From CAAFZY01 sp964410325 (GTDB taxonomy: Bacteria > Pseudomonadota > Alphaproteobacteria > RF32 > CAG-239), in assembly GCA_964410325.1 (NCBI GenBank), contig CAYPFN010000014.1:1-41117 (forward strand): DNA of 41,117 nt, given 5' to 3'. The notes under the pieces were generated by a model. That model searched no databases and had not been told where the DNA came from. It worked only from the letters and a program-made list of their open reading frames with translations. Shown one piece after another: positions 16,612-24,904 of this stretch; the stretch's first letter is position 1; each line of letters begins with the position of its first letter. The position numbers and the translations under genes were made by a program.

Positions 16612-18873
16612 ATGAGAAAAAAATTGTTTGGGATGATTTTGACAGTTTGTCTTTTATCCTATAATGTTTTTGCTGCTGATTTTTATGTTCAAAAAATTAC
16701 GATCAGCGGTTTGCAGAGAGTGGAACAAGAGACTGTGCTTGCTTATTTAGGAATAAAGCAGCATGAAAAAGTTTCGACTGATAAATTGGACGCAGCCTTC
16801 AAAAATCTATATGCAACCGGTTTGTTCGCCGATATTAAAATGGATACGTCGGCCAGTGGCGTGCTACAGATTACGGTGGTTGAAAATCCGCTGATTGGCG
16901 AACGCGCTTTTGATGGCAATAAAAAGCTTGACGATAAAATTTTGGAAACGGAAGTTCAAAGCGGACCAAACACTATTTACAGTCGCGCCAAAGTCCAGCA
17001 GGATGTTCAGCGCATTTTAGAAGTTTATAAACGTGCTGGCCGTTATGCCGTAGAAGTTGAGCCGAAAATCATTGAACGTGATGAGAACCGCATAGATTTG
17101 ATTTTTGAAATCGATGAAGGGCCGGAAGCTAAAATTAATAAAATTAATTTTTTCGGCAACAAACATTATTCCAGTCCGGATTTGCAGGAAATCCTGATGA
17201 GCAAGGAAAGCCGCTGGTATCGAATTTTTTCTAGTTCGGAAACCTATGACGCTGAAAAAATGAATTATGATAAAGAGCTTTTGCGGCGGTTTTATAACCA
17301 ACGTGGTTATGCGGATTTTCGAGTTGTTTCGGCGGTAGCAGAGTTAACGCCAGACAAAAAGTCATTTATCCTAAACTTTACCTTAGAGGAAGGGCAGCGT
17401 TATAAAATCAATGAAATCAAAATAAATTCGGCGATTAAAGAAGTTTCAACTGAAATTTTGTATAAGGAAATAACCTTTAAATCCGGTAGCTGGTACAATG
17501 CTGATGCCGTGGAAAAATCTATATCCGGCATAACGGATGAATTAGGCAAAAAAGGTTTTGTCTTTGTCGAAGTGAAGCCGGTTTTGGAACGTGTGGCGGA
17601 AACCGGCGTCATGAATGTGACTTTTAAGATTGAAGAAGGCGAGCGTATTTTTATCAATCGCATTAATATTTCGGGCAATACTCATACGTTAGATGAAGTT
17701 ATCCGCCGCGAATTTCGTTTAGATGAAGGCGATGCCTTTAATGTTTCGAAAATTCGCGATTCGCGCCGCAATATTGAAAACTTAAATTATTTCAGCAAGG
17801 TTGATATTCAATCTGCGCCGATTGATTCAAGCAAAGCGGATATAAATGTTGATGTTGAGGAAAAATCAACCGGATATTTCAATATCGGCATTGGTTATTC
17901 AACCGTTAACGGCGCCTTGCTTCAGGGTGGCATAACTGAAAACAATTTTCAGGGCAAAGGTCAGCAGTTAAGTGTTGACGGTAGCGTTTCCGAGCGTTCG
18001 AAAGATTATTCTGTAAGCTTTACCGAGCCATACTTCTTGGATCGCCGTTTAAGCGCCGGCGTTGATGTTTTTTATAGCGATGAAGATTATCAAGATGAAA
18101 GCTCTTATGACAGTTCCAGCATTGGCACCCGGGTTCGCTTGGGGTGGAATTATACGGATGATTTATATCAGGTTGTCCGCTATACTTTGCGTCAAAATGA
18201 AATTAAAGATGTTAAAGATTATGCTTCCATATATATCAAGAACGAAGAAGGCAAAAGTACGGGTTCAGTCGTTGGCCAGACCTTAATTTATGATAAACGC
18301 GACAGTGCGATTCGCACCAAAGACGGCTATTACCTGTCCTTTGGTAACGATATTTCCGGAGCCGGCGGTGATGAAAAATATTTCAAGTTTGATGTTAAGG
18401 CCTATAAATTTTTCACGGTTTCTGATTATTGGACATTTAAGTTTCATATCAACGGTGGCTATATTGTCGGCTACGGTGGCGAAGACGTGCGTTTGTCGCA
18501 GCGCTATTATCTGGGTGGTAACACGCTTCGCGGTTTTGAGTTCGGCGGTATCGGCGCCCGTGATAAAGCAACGGAGGATGCCTTGGGTGGCAACTGGGTG
18601 GCCTACGGTGGTGCTGAAATGTCTTTCCCGATTGGTTTGGATGAAGTTGGTATTCGTGGCCGCACTTTCTTTGATATTGGTATGATGGGCAAGCCGGACA
18701 ATATTGATACAGCATTGGTTGATTATTCTTCCAAACCGCGCGCATCGATAGGTTTTGGTTTTGAATGGTTCTCGCCAATGGGCAAGATTGATATTGACTT
18801 TGGTTTCCCGATCATGAAAGAAAACTATGATGAAACGGAAGTCTTCCGCTTAAATTTCGGCACAAGCCTATAA
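16612..18873 (+). CDS. bamA: Outer-membrane protein assembly factor BamA
   Basis: BamA is the Omp85-family core of the BAM machine, which folds beta-barrel proteins into the outer membrane. It has a signal peptide (MRKKLFGMILTVCLLSYNVFA, cleavage probably after residue 21), then five POTRA domains over roughly residues 23-420. The C-terminal barrel carries the RLSQRYYLGGNTLRGFEFGGIG segment, equivalent to the conserved (V/I)RGF motif of the lid loop. The length of 753 residues is normal. The last residues are LNFGTSL, so the chain ends in Leu rather than the usual Phe or Trp of the beta-signal. Confidence 0.97.
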   Translation: MRKKLFGMILTVCLLSYNVFAADFYVQKITISGLQRVEQETVLAYLGIKQHEKVSTDKLDAAFKNLYATGLFADIKMDTSASGVLQITVVENPLIGERAFDGNKKLDDKILETEVQSGPNTIYSRAKVQQDVQRILEVYKRAGRYAVEVEPKIIERDENRIDLIFEIDEGPEAKINKINFFGNKHYSSPDLQEILMSKESRWYRIFSSSETYDAEKMNYDKELLRRFYNQRGYADFRVVSAVAELTPDKKSFILNFTLEEGQRYKINEIKINSAIKEVSTEILYKEITFKSGSWYNADAVEKSISGITDELGKKGFVFVEVKPVLERVAETGVMNVTFKIEEGERIFINRINISGNTHTLDEVIRREFRLDEGDAFNVSKIRDSRRNIENLNYFSKVDIQSAPIDSSKADINVDVEEKSTGYFNIGIGYSTVNGALLQGGITENNFQGKGQQLSVDGSVSERSKDYSVSFTEPYFLDRRLSAGVDVFYSDEDYQDESSYDSSSIGTRVRLGWNYTDDLYQVVRYTLRQNEIKDVKDYASIYIKNEEGKSTGSVVGQTLIYDKRDSAIRTKDGYYLSFGNDISGAGGDEKYFKFDVKAYKFFTVSDYWTFKFHINGGYIVGYGGEDVRLSQRYYLGGNTLRGFEFGGIGARDKATEDALGGNWVAYGGAEMSFPIGLDEVGIRGRTFFDIGMMGKPDNIDTALVDYSSKPRASIGFGFEWFSPMGKIDIDFGFPIMKENYDETEVFRLNFGTSL

Positions 18874-18883
18874 GATATATCAG

Positions 18884-18913
18884 GGATTCCACCAGCGTGT
18901 GGCATCCTCTTTT
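18884..18913 (+). terminator. Hairpin with T-run between bamA and lpxD
   Basis: GGAT-T-CCAC / GTGG-C-ATCC forms an 8-pair stem with one mismatch and a 6-base loop, followed by TCTTTT. It lies within the operon, 14 bases before the lpxD start codon, so it is more likely an attenuator or a site that lowers downstream expression than a full terminator. The gene skp often occupies this gap in related bacteria. Confidence 0.5.
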
Positions 18914-18926
18914 AAGGAGTTAAAAA

Positions 18927-19940
18927 ATGATAGATAAAACTTTTTATAAAAACAACGGCCCCTTTACTTTGGCGCAAATCGCCGAAATCACTGGTGCGAC
19001 CTTAACAGATGAAAGCAAAGCCAAAGAAAAAATAAAAGAAATTGCCACTATGGAAAAAGCCGGAACGGATGACATTTGTTTTTTCTACAATCGCAAGGCA
19101 AAAGAAAAAGCTCTAAACATCAAAGCCAAAGCCTGCATCACCAAAGATGATTTAAAAACATGGATTCCTTATGGTGTAACAGTTTTGGTTTGTGCGGATC
19201 CGAAGCGGGCTTTTTTAAAATTGAACAAGGCCTTTTATGAGGAGTATATCCCGGCGCCGGAAATTGATGCAACGGCCGTGCTTGATAAAAGTGCCAGAAT
19301 AGGGAAAAATTGTTATATTGGGCCAGGAGTTGTAATTGAAGAAAACGTCGTCATCGGGGATAATTGCCGTCTGGAGGCCGGCTGTGTTGTTGCCAGGGGT
19401 TGTCAAATAGGCAGTAATTGTCGGATAGGGGTTAATGCATATGTTTCATACTGCATTATGGGCAACGATTGTTATATTTACAGCGGTGCCCGGATTGGTT
19501 GCGACGGGTTTGGTTTTAATTTTATAAACGGTGAACATGTGCGCATTCCGCAAATCGGTCGGGTGCTGATCGGCAACAATGTTGAAGTTGGTGCCAACAC
19601 CTGTATTGACCGCGGCGCTTTGGATGATACAATCATTGGCGATGGTTGCCGGATTGATAATCTGGTTCAAATTGCCCACAATGATAAATTGGGCAGAGGT
19701 TGTCTCATTGTTTCGCAAACTGGCATTGCTGGCAGTTGCACATTTGGCGATTATGTTGTATGTGGCGGTCAAAGCGGTTTTGCCGATCATCTGGTAGTGG
19801 GCAATGGCGCCCAGATTGCGGCCCAATCGGGTGTTATGCGCGATATTGAGCCAGGTGCCGTGGTGATGGGGTCACCGACTGTGCCGTTTAAGGATTTTAT
19901 GCGCCAAGTGGCCTTTTTGCAGCGAAACAGCAAAAAATAA
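18927..19940 (+). CDS. lpxD: UDP-3-O-acylglucosamine N-acyltransferase LpxD
   Basis: LpxD adds the N-linked hydroxyacyl chain in the third step of lipid A synthesis. An N-terminal uridine-binding domain (about residues 1-105) is followed by a left-handed beta-helix of hexapeptide repeats (for example IGKNCYIGPGVVIEENVVIGDN), with the catalytic-histidine region NLVQIAHNDKLG and a short C-terminal helix. The 337-residue length is normal. The Shine-Dalgarno AAGGAG is clear. fabZ follows after 65 bases, as in most Gram-negatives. Confidence 0.97.
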   Translation: MIDKTFYKNNGPFTLAQIAEITGATLTDESKAKEKIKEIATMEKAGTDDICFFYNRKAKEKALNIKAKACITKDDLKTWIPYGVTVLVCADPKRAFLKLNKAFYEEYIPAPEIDATAVLDKSARIGKNCYIGPGVVIEENVVIGDNCRLEAGCVVARGCQIGSNCRIGVNAYVSYCIMGNDCYIYSGARIGCDGFGFNFINGEHVRIPQIGRVLIGNNVEVGANTCIDRGALDDTIIGDGCRIDNLVQIAHNDKLGRGCLIVSQTGIAGSCTFGDYVVCGGQSGFADHLVVGNGAQIAAQSGVMRDIEPGAVVMGSPTVPFKDFMRQVAFLQRNSKK

Positions 19941-20005
19941 CTTGCTATCATCTTGAAAATATGTTTTGTTCAAATGAACTTAAAAAATAACAGAGGGGTA
20001 ATAAA

Positions 20006-20455
20006 ATGTCTGAAGTGAAAGTTTACTGCATTGAAGATATCTTGAAAATGTTGCCACATCGTTATCCATTTTTGTTGGTTGATCGTCTGGAAGTCGAAGT
20101 TCCGGGTGAAAAAGGTGTCGGCATTAAAAACGTGACCATGAATGAAGAGTTTTTCCAGGGGCATTTTCCGGGAAATCCGGTCATGCCGGGAGTGTTGCAG
20201 ATTGAAGCCATGGCACAAACGGCTGGCGCCGTGGTGATTGCCAAAGATGAAAATTATGCTGCGCAGAAACGCAGTGTTTTGTTTATGTCGATTGACGGTG
20301 TCAAATTCCGCAAACCGGTTAAGCCAGGCGACCAACTGCGGATGCATGTTGAAAAAGTAAAAGAACGCCACAATGTGTTTGTGTTTAAAGGCCAGAGCAT
20401 GGTAGATGGTCAGATTGTGTCTGAAGCCGAGTTTACGGCGATGATTGTTGAATAA
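20006..20455 (+). CDS. fabZ: (3R)-hydroxyacyl-ACP dehydratase FabZ
   Basis: FabZ dehydrates beta-hydroxyacyl-ACP in fatty-acid elongation and competes with lipid A synthesis for its substrate. The hot-dog-fold active site is complete: H53 in GHFPGNPVMPGV and E67 in LQIEAMAQ. The length is 149 residues. GAGGGG gives a strong ribosome-binding site. It is the last gene of this operon; lpxA, which normally follows, is replaced by a terminator and an unrelated secreted-protein gene. Confidence 0.97.
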   Translation: MSEVKVYCIEDILKMLPHRYPFLLVDRLEVEVPGEKGVGIKNVTMNEEFFQGHFPGNPVMPGVLQIEAMAQTAGAVVIAKDENYAAQKRSVLFMSIDGVKFRKPVKPGDQLRMHVEKVKERHNVFVFKGQSMVDGQIVSEAEFTAMIVE

Positions 20456-20481
20456 AAAAGCATGTGTTAAAGGCAACTTGT

Positions 20482-20510
20482 CGCTTTCTGAAAAGAAAGC
20501 GGCTTTTTTT
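20482..20510 (+). terminator. Rho-independent terminator after fabZ
   Basis: A perfect 8-base stem CGCTTTCT / AGAAAGCG closes a GAAA tetraloop and is followed by GC and seven T residues. This strong terminator ends the pyrH-fabZ operon. Confidence 0.92.
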
Positions 20511-20660
20511 ATTGTTTTTTAATATAATTTCCTGTATAATTATATTCAGGACGTTGCTCCGGCAACGCTTAAGGATAAGATAAAAGGGTGTTGAATTTAT
20601 GTTATCCGCTTGAGCTTTATGTTTGAGTTTGGTTATAAATTATTTCTTAAGGGTGTTGAA

Positions 20661-21632
20661 ATGAGTAAATTTTTTGATTTCAAAATTGCTTTGCTGGTTG
20701 CTATATTGCTTTCAAGTAGTAGCAACGTATCAGCTGACTTAAACTGTACGGAACAACCAGCTTGTACGGATCTTGGTTACTCAACTTCCGATGTCGACAA
20801 CTGCGAAAGCTATATCTATTGCCCCTTTGATACAAGTTATAAAGCTTGTACTTCTATCAGTTGTACAGATCATTGGTTGTTTAACTGTCCTACCAATGCT
20901 AAATCTTGCACAAAGTGTTCTGCCGGTGGACATACTCTTTATAAGGTAACTGAATGTGAAGATGGATATACCGCTGTATATAGCACCTACGCCGACAGAT
21001 CGACCTCGACATTGTCCAGCACCATTGGTGGCACAACCATCACTGGTAACGTCGTCAGCGTCGCCACGGAATACATCTCCGATTGTGTTGCTGATTGTTC
21101 TGATTATACACTTACCGCATGTATAGATAATGCAAGTTGTGACGAGTGTACCCAAGACGGCGTAACTACATACAAATTCCTTTCTTGTAATGATAATTAT
21201 ACACAATCTGAAGATGACGGTGGCAACATAGTCTGTAACAGGGATGGAGCTATTAGTGGTGATCTTGGTGATTTTGCACAGGTAACGTGGAAATGTCTTG
21301 CTGGGCAGTACTACTGTACAAAAAACAGTATCGATTGGGAATGCCTCGATGAGTACCCATGTCTTAAAACTTCTAGTGGTCTACAAACGTCGTGTGAATG
21401 GGCTTGCCTAGAAGAAACTCAGGTTAAAGATGATACCATTACCGGCAACAATAGCAGTAGCAGTGGTAGTATTATAGGTAGTATTGCCATGGACTGCGAT
21501 GACGAATGCTTGCAGTCTAACAGCTGTGAATGCTATAAATGTCAGAATCCAGATTATTGCATAAATAATTACAATCCGGCATGCTGTGCTACCGAAGATG
21601 CAGAAAACACTGTACAAGACACTGTATTATAA
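20661..21632 (+). CDS. Cysteine-rich secreted protein with an internal repeat
   Basis: I do not recognise a named family. The ATG at 20661 begins a signal peptide (MSKFFDFKIALLVAILLSSSSNVSA) followed by about 298 residues with 31 cysteines, roughly one in ten. Two segments repeat the pattern C-(T/S)-D-x-x-L-x-x-C-x-x-NA-x-SC-x-x-C...YK-x-x-x-C-x-x-x-Y, one around SCTDHWLFNCPTNAKSCTKC and one around DCSDYTLTACIDNASCDEC. A Thr/Ser-rich spacer separates them, and a Ser/Gly linker precedes a last cysteine cluster (CDDECLQSNSCECYKC...NPACC). No membrane anchor is visible after the signal. It is monocistronic between two terminators. A disulfide-rich, adhesin-like or surface role is possible but unproven. 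A TTG start at 20610 is less likely because it would bury the signal peptide. Confidence 0.8.
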   Translation: MSKFFDFKIALLVAILLSSSSNVSADLNCTEQPACTDLGYSTSDVDNCESYIYCPFDTSYKACTSISCTDHWLFNCPTNAKSCTKCSAGGHTLYKVTECEDGYTAVYSTYADRSTSTLSSTIGGTTITGNVVSVATEYISDCVADCSDYTLTACIDNASCDECTQDGVTTYKFLSCNDNYTQSEDDGGNIVCNRDGAISGDLGDFAQVTWKCLAGQYYCTKNSIDWECLDEYPCLKTSSGLQTSCEWACLEETQVKDDTITGNNSSSSGSIIGSIAMDCDDECLQSNSCECYKCQNPDYCINNYNPACCATEDAENTVQDTVL

Positions 21633-21664
21633 TGGCTATTAATCCTTAAAATCAGCAATTATAA

Positions 21665-21691
21665 AACGCCCCGTGGATTTATCGGGGCGTT
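21665..21691 (+). terminator. Terminator after the cysteine-rich gene
   Basis: AACGCCCCG (21665-21673) and CGGGGCGTT (21683-21691) form a perfect 9-base stem with a 9-base loop, followed by CTTGT. The T-run is poor but the stem is strong. Confidence 0.75.
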
Positions 21692-21701
21692 CTTGTAATC
21701 A

Positions 21702-21734
21702 GAAAACTACCGGTTAAGCCGGTGGTTTTCTTTT
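21702..21734. terminator. Second, bidirectional terminator before recF
   Basis: GAAAAC-T-ACCGG / CCGGT-G-GTTTTC forms an 11-pair stem with one T-G position and a 5-base loop, followed on + by TTTT. Read on -, the same hairpin ends in GTTTTC and could terminate recF transcription. Confidence 0.75.
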
Positions 21735-21839
21735 AAGCAACAGCCATAATTACAAAAACGGTTGGCCCCCAGCTTTGTTGTGCTTTCGTTATATTTGACA
21801 GAATTGGGTAAAATCCATGATGAAATGCTGGAAATAGAA

Positions 21840-23057
21840 TTATTTTACGGCGTTGTTTCTAACGCTTAAAAACATAGCGTCGTTTTTAAGCGCGTCAAAA
21901 ACATGTGCTTCGGTGGAAGTTATCCAGGCTTGCAGGTGCAGATTGCGGATTTTAGCAAGTAACGCATCGCGTTTGGCATCGTCTAAGTGCGTGGTAATCT
22001 CGTCTAACAGTAGCACCGGCGCAAACCCTTTATCTAAAATTTGGCACTTGGTCTGCGCTAGAATAATGCTCACCAGAAGTGATTTTTGCTCACCAGTGGA
22101 ACAAAGCTCTGCCGGCATATGTTTTTTCTTATAATACACTTTAAAATCGGTACGGTTTACCCCGTCTACATAGTCATTAACAAGCACACTGCGCCTTTGT
22201 TTGAACAAACTGTCGCGATAATAGTCTTCCACGTCGACCGCCGCCATTTTATCAAGCATTTTCTCAATAGTGCCGTCAAGCTCTAAAGATACATCCGGAA
22301 ACACATCGTCTGGCTCCTGCTCAATGAAAGTATTTAAACGAGCAATCAGTTCCCGGCGCGCTGCCGCAATGGCAACGCCCAGGCTGGCCATTTCTTCTTC
22401 AAGCGATGCTAGCCACATATGATCGCAACAACCAGCTTTCAAGAGTTGATACCATTGTTTGTATAAATGTTCAAAATTAGCCGTGCGCTTGGCGTGTTCC
22501 AAATCAAAAGCGTAAACGACCCTGTCTAAAAAACTGCGCCTCGGCTGCGTGCCACCTAAAAAAAGCCTGTCCATTTGTGGCGTCACCCATACAGCGGAAA
22601 GATATTTGCCGAGTTCGGCTTGTGTTGAAACTTTTATTCCGTCAATTTGCACGATTCGCCTCTCAAAAGGTTTGGCGGATTCGTCATCTTCTCGCATAGT
22701 TTTCTGCACCATCGTACCAAGATTAAATTCTTCGCCGTTTTTCTGCACGGTTGCCGAAACCGCCCAGCTGTTGCCGGCGTGAAGAGGCGGTTCAAAATCA
22801 GGCGTCACCAGTGCTGGCGTCAGCCGTTTAATATCGGCAAGCCGCGCCCCGCGCAAGCCACGCCCCGGCGTTAAAAAAGAAATCGCTTCTAAAATGTTTG
22901 TTTTGCCACTGCCGTTTTCACCAATCAGAATAATCGGGCATAAGTCAACATTTAAACGCAAATGGGCATAGTTTCTAAAGTCGGTTAAAGTCAGACGCAT
23001 AACGCCTGACTTTTCCTTTAAGATTTCTGCAAATTTGCCAGCTGAATTTTCCACCAT
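21840..23057 (-). CDS. recF: DNA replication and repair protein RecF
   Basis: RecF is an SMC-like ATPase that directs RecOR and RecA to single-stranded gaps. Walker A is GENGSGKTN (K52), a signature-like CSTGEQKSLLVSI follows, and Walker B is VLLLDEITTHLDD. The 405-residue frame starts at ATG 23057. An internal ATG at 23000 (MRLTLTDFRNYAHLRL) matches the usual family start and is a serious alternative, since the first 19 residues are not conserved-looking and neither start has a strong Shine-Dalgarno. It follows dnaN by 70 bases, as in the classical dnaA-dnaN-recF order. Confidence 0.95.
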   Translation of the reverse strand: MVENSAGKFAEILKEKSGVMRLTLTDFRNYAHLRLNVDLCPIILIGENGSGKTNILEAISFLTPGRGLRGARLADIKRLTPALVTPDFEPPLHAGNSWAVSATVQKNGEEFNLGTMVQKTMREDDESAKPFERRIVQIDGIKVSTQAELGKYLSAVWVTPQMDRLFLGGTQPRRSFLDRVVYAFDLEHAKRTANFEHLYKQWYQLLKAGCCDHMWLASLEEEMASLGVAIAAARRELIARLNTFIEQEPDDVFPDVSLELDGTIEKMLDKMAAVDVEDYYRDSLFKQRRSVLVNDYVDGVNRTDFKVYYKKKHMPAELCSTGEQKSLLVSIILAQTKCQILDKGFAPVLLLDEITTHLDDAKRDALLAKIRNLHLQAWITSTEAHVFDALKNDAMFLSVRNNAVK

Positions 23058-23127
23058 AACCTCGCTTTATTCCGATGATACCACGCAGGCTCTTAACCGA
23101 ATGTAAAAACAATCGGAATTTCCACCT

Positions 23128-24246
23128 CTAAACGCGCATCGGCATCAAGACATAAATGGCACTGGTATCAGATGTATCGTGGATAACAGAAGGCGATGCA
23201 CCGTCCGAGAAAGTAATTTGCACGTTTTCCCCCCTAATCTCACTTAAAATATCCAACAGGTAACGGAAATTATAACCTACCTCCAATGCCTCGCTCTCGT
23301 ATTTGGCTTCCAACTCTTCCAAAGCACTACCTAAATCCGGACTGGAAGTGGTCAGCATCACATGGTTTTTGCCAGTGATAAGCTTAATAGCACGCGTGCG
23401 TTCCGCCACCACTGAAACACGGTCAACAGCGGAAGACAAAGCCTTAACGCCGACTTCCAGAACTTTATCATTGTCGGTGGGAATAACACGTTCATAATCC
23501 GGATAAGTCCCGTCAATCAACTTAGAGGTAAGCGTAATATCTTCCAACGTGAAACGGATTTTGTTTTCAGATAAAGCAATGGCAACGGTTTCAGATTTTG
23601 TGTCTTCCAATAGTTTGCGGATTTCCGCCACCGTCTTGCGCGGTACAATCACGCCGGCCATTTTTTCAGCTCCTTTAGGTAGCGGCGATTCAACGCAGGC
23701 CAAACGATGCCCGTCAGTTGCCACAATTCTTAAAACTTTTGTTTCGCCTTCGGTTTTAGCATGAATATACAGACCGTTCAGATAATACCGGGTTTCTTCA
23801 GTTGAAACGGCAAACTGCGTGCGGTCGATTACATCTTTCATTTCTTCTTTGCCCATCGCAAAATTAATCGGCAAGCTGTCGCCAGAGATAACCGGAAAAT
23901 CTTCTACAGCAATGGTTGAAAGTGAAAATTTCGAACGCCCTGAAGCAATACTGAGCTGGCCTTTTTCATCCGGAAAACTAAACCCGACTTCCGCACCGTC
24001 GTTTAATTTGCGCACAATGTCATAAAGCATATGCGCCGGTGCGGTCGTAGCTCCTTGTTCATCAATTTTGGCATCGGTAATTTCCGTGATTTCAGTATCC
24101 ATGTCCGTTGCCTTAAAACTAATGCCATCACCCATTGCTTCGATTCGTACGTTCGATAAAACTGGAATGGTGTTCCTTTTCTCAACAATGCTTTGCACAT
24201 GGCTGAGAGTTTTTAACAAAGTAGCTCTTTCAATTGTAAATTTCAT
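23128..24246 (-). CDS. dnaN: DNA polymerase III beta sliding clamp
   Basis: The beta clamp encircles DNA and tethers polymerase III and repair enzymes. The 372-residue protein begins MKFTIERATLLKTLSHVQ and ends with the conserved MPMRV; the three clamp domains fit this length. It has its own gap of 120 bases to the preceding gene on the same strand. The gap contains no hairpin that I trust, so expression may come from a promoter within it. Confidence 0.98.
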   Translation of the reverse strand: MKFTIERATLLKTLSHVQSIVEKRNTIPVLSNVRIEAMGDGISFKATDMDTEITEITDAKIDEQGATTAPAHMLYDIVRKLNDGAEVGFSFPDEKGQLSIASGRSKFSLSTIAVEDFPVISGDSLPINFAMGKEEMKDVIDRTQFAVSTEETRYYLNGLYIHAKTEGETKVLRIVATDGHRLACVESPLPKGAEKMAGVIVPRKTVAEIRKLLEDTKSETVAIALSENKIRFTLEDITLTSKLIDGTYPDYERVIPTDNDKVLEVGVKALSSAVDRVSVVAERTRAIKLITGKNHVMLTTSSPDLGSALEELEAKYESEALEVGYNFRYLLDILSEIRGENVQITFSDGASPSVIHDTSDTSAIYVLMPMRV

Positions 24247-24366
24247 GTCTTTTAACCATTAAAAAATTAAAGTTCAACTATTCGAAAGCATATCATAATC
24301 CGCCAAAAGCAAAAGGCAAAAAAAAGAGTCGTTCACAAGTTTTTTATAAATAAAAGAGGGCTTGCT

Positions 24367-24771
24367 TTATTGTTCTTTGCTCTGATTGCCGGCTGTTTTT
24401 TTAACCATTGCAATTTGGTTGTTTTTGATCGGATGTTTATCTTTGCCCGCCTCTTTAAACTCCTTTACTTCCCGTGTCATTCTTTCCACGTTGACAATAA
24501 AATCATGATATTCTTTGCGGATTTTACTCGCCAGTGTTATCAGTACGTCTTCAAGCTCTAAACTCGGCCATAAAAGATAACGCTCCATCGATAAATTTTC
24601 AATTTTGACACCAATAGGCATATATGTTCGGGCGCGATTTCCGTTGCCACGGGCATCCCATAAAATATTTAACCGCTTTTGCCCGAGTTCTGATGTGTTT
24701 GGTATATAAGCCGCCCGATTATATTCAGCAACCGCCGACCATAATTCTTCTTCATAATACTTTCTTGTCAA
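24367..24771 (-). CDS. Unrecognised small protein between dnaA and dnaN
   Basis: I do not recognise this family. The frame is 134 residues, acidic/basic mixed and probably soluble: a Trp- and Tyr-containing N-terminal half (YYEEELWSAVAEYNRAAY), a central SLELEDVLITLASKIRKEY helix, then a charged predicted coiled segment (RMTREVKEFKEAGKDKH) and a polar tail. No ATG is available near the start; TTG 24771 is the best candidate and lacks a Shine-Dalgarno. A plausible promoter lies just upstream, which would make the message nearly leaderless. A truncated N-terminus is the alternative. It is separated from dnaA by a terminator. Confidence 0.6.
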   Translation of the reverse strand: MTRKYYEEELWSAVAEYNRAAYIPNTSELGQKRLNILWDARGNGNRARTYMPIGVKIENLSMERYLLWPSLELEDVLITLASKIRKEYHDFIVNVERMTREVKEFKEAGKDKHPIKNNQIAMVKKTAGNQSKEQ

Positions 24772-24789
24772 AGAAACAATCGGCGCGGG

Positions 24790-24818
24790 ATATAATGTCA
24801 GATTTCAGATAAGTTCAA
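24790..24818 (-). promoter_or_regulatory. Candidate promoter for the gene between dnaA and dnaN
   Basis: Read on the - strand, TTGAAC (24818-24813) and TTATAT (24795-24790) are 17 bases apart, about 19 bases before the TTG start at 24771. This arrangement would give a very short leader. Confidence 0.35.
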
Positions 24819-24856
24819 AATTGTGGGTCTAATTTCCAGATATGGAGAAAAGACAT

Positions 24857-24882
24857 AAAAAAACACCCTGATAAACAGGGTG
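24857..24882 (-). terminator. Rho-independent terminator of dnaA
   Basis: On the - strand, CACCCTG-TTTAT-CAGGGTG is a perfect 7-base stem followed by seven T residues. It lies 22 bases after the dnaA stop and makes dnaA monocistronic. Confidence 0.92.
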
Positions 24883-24904
24883 CCCTTGTGATAAAGTAAC
24901 ATGT

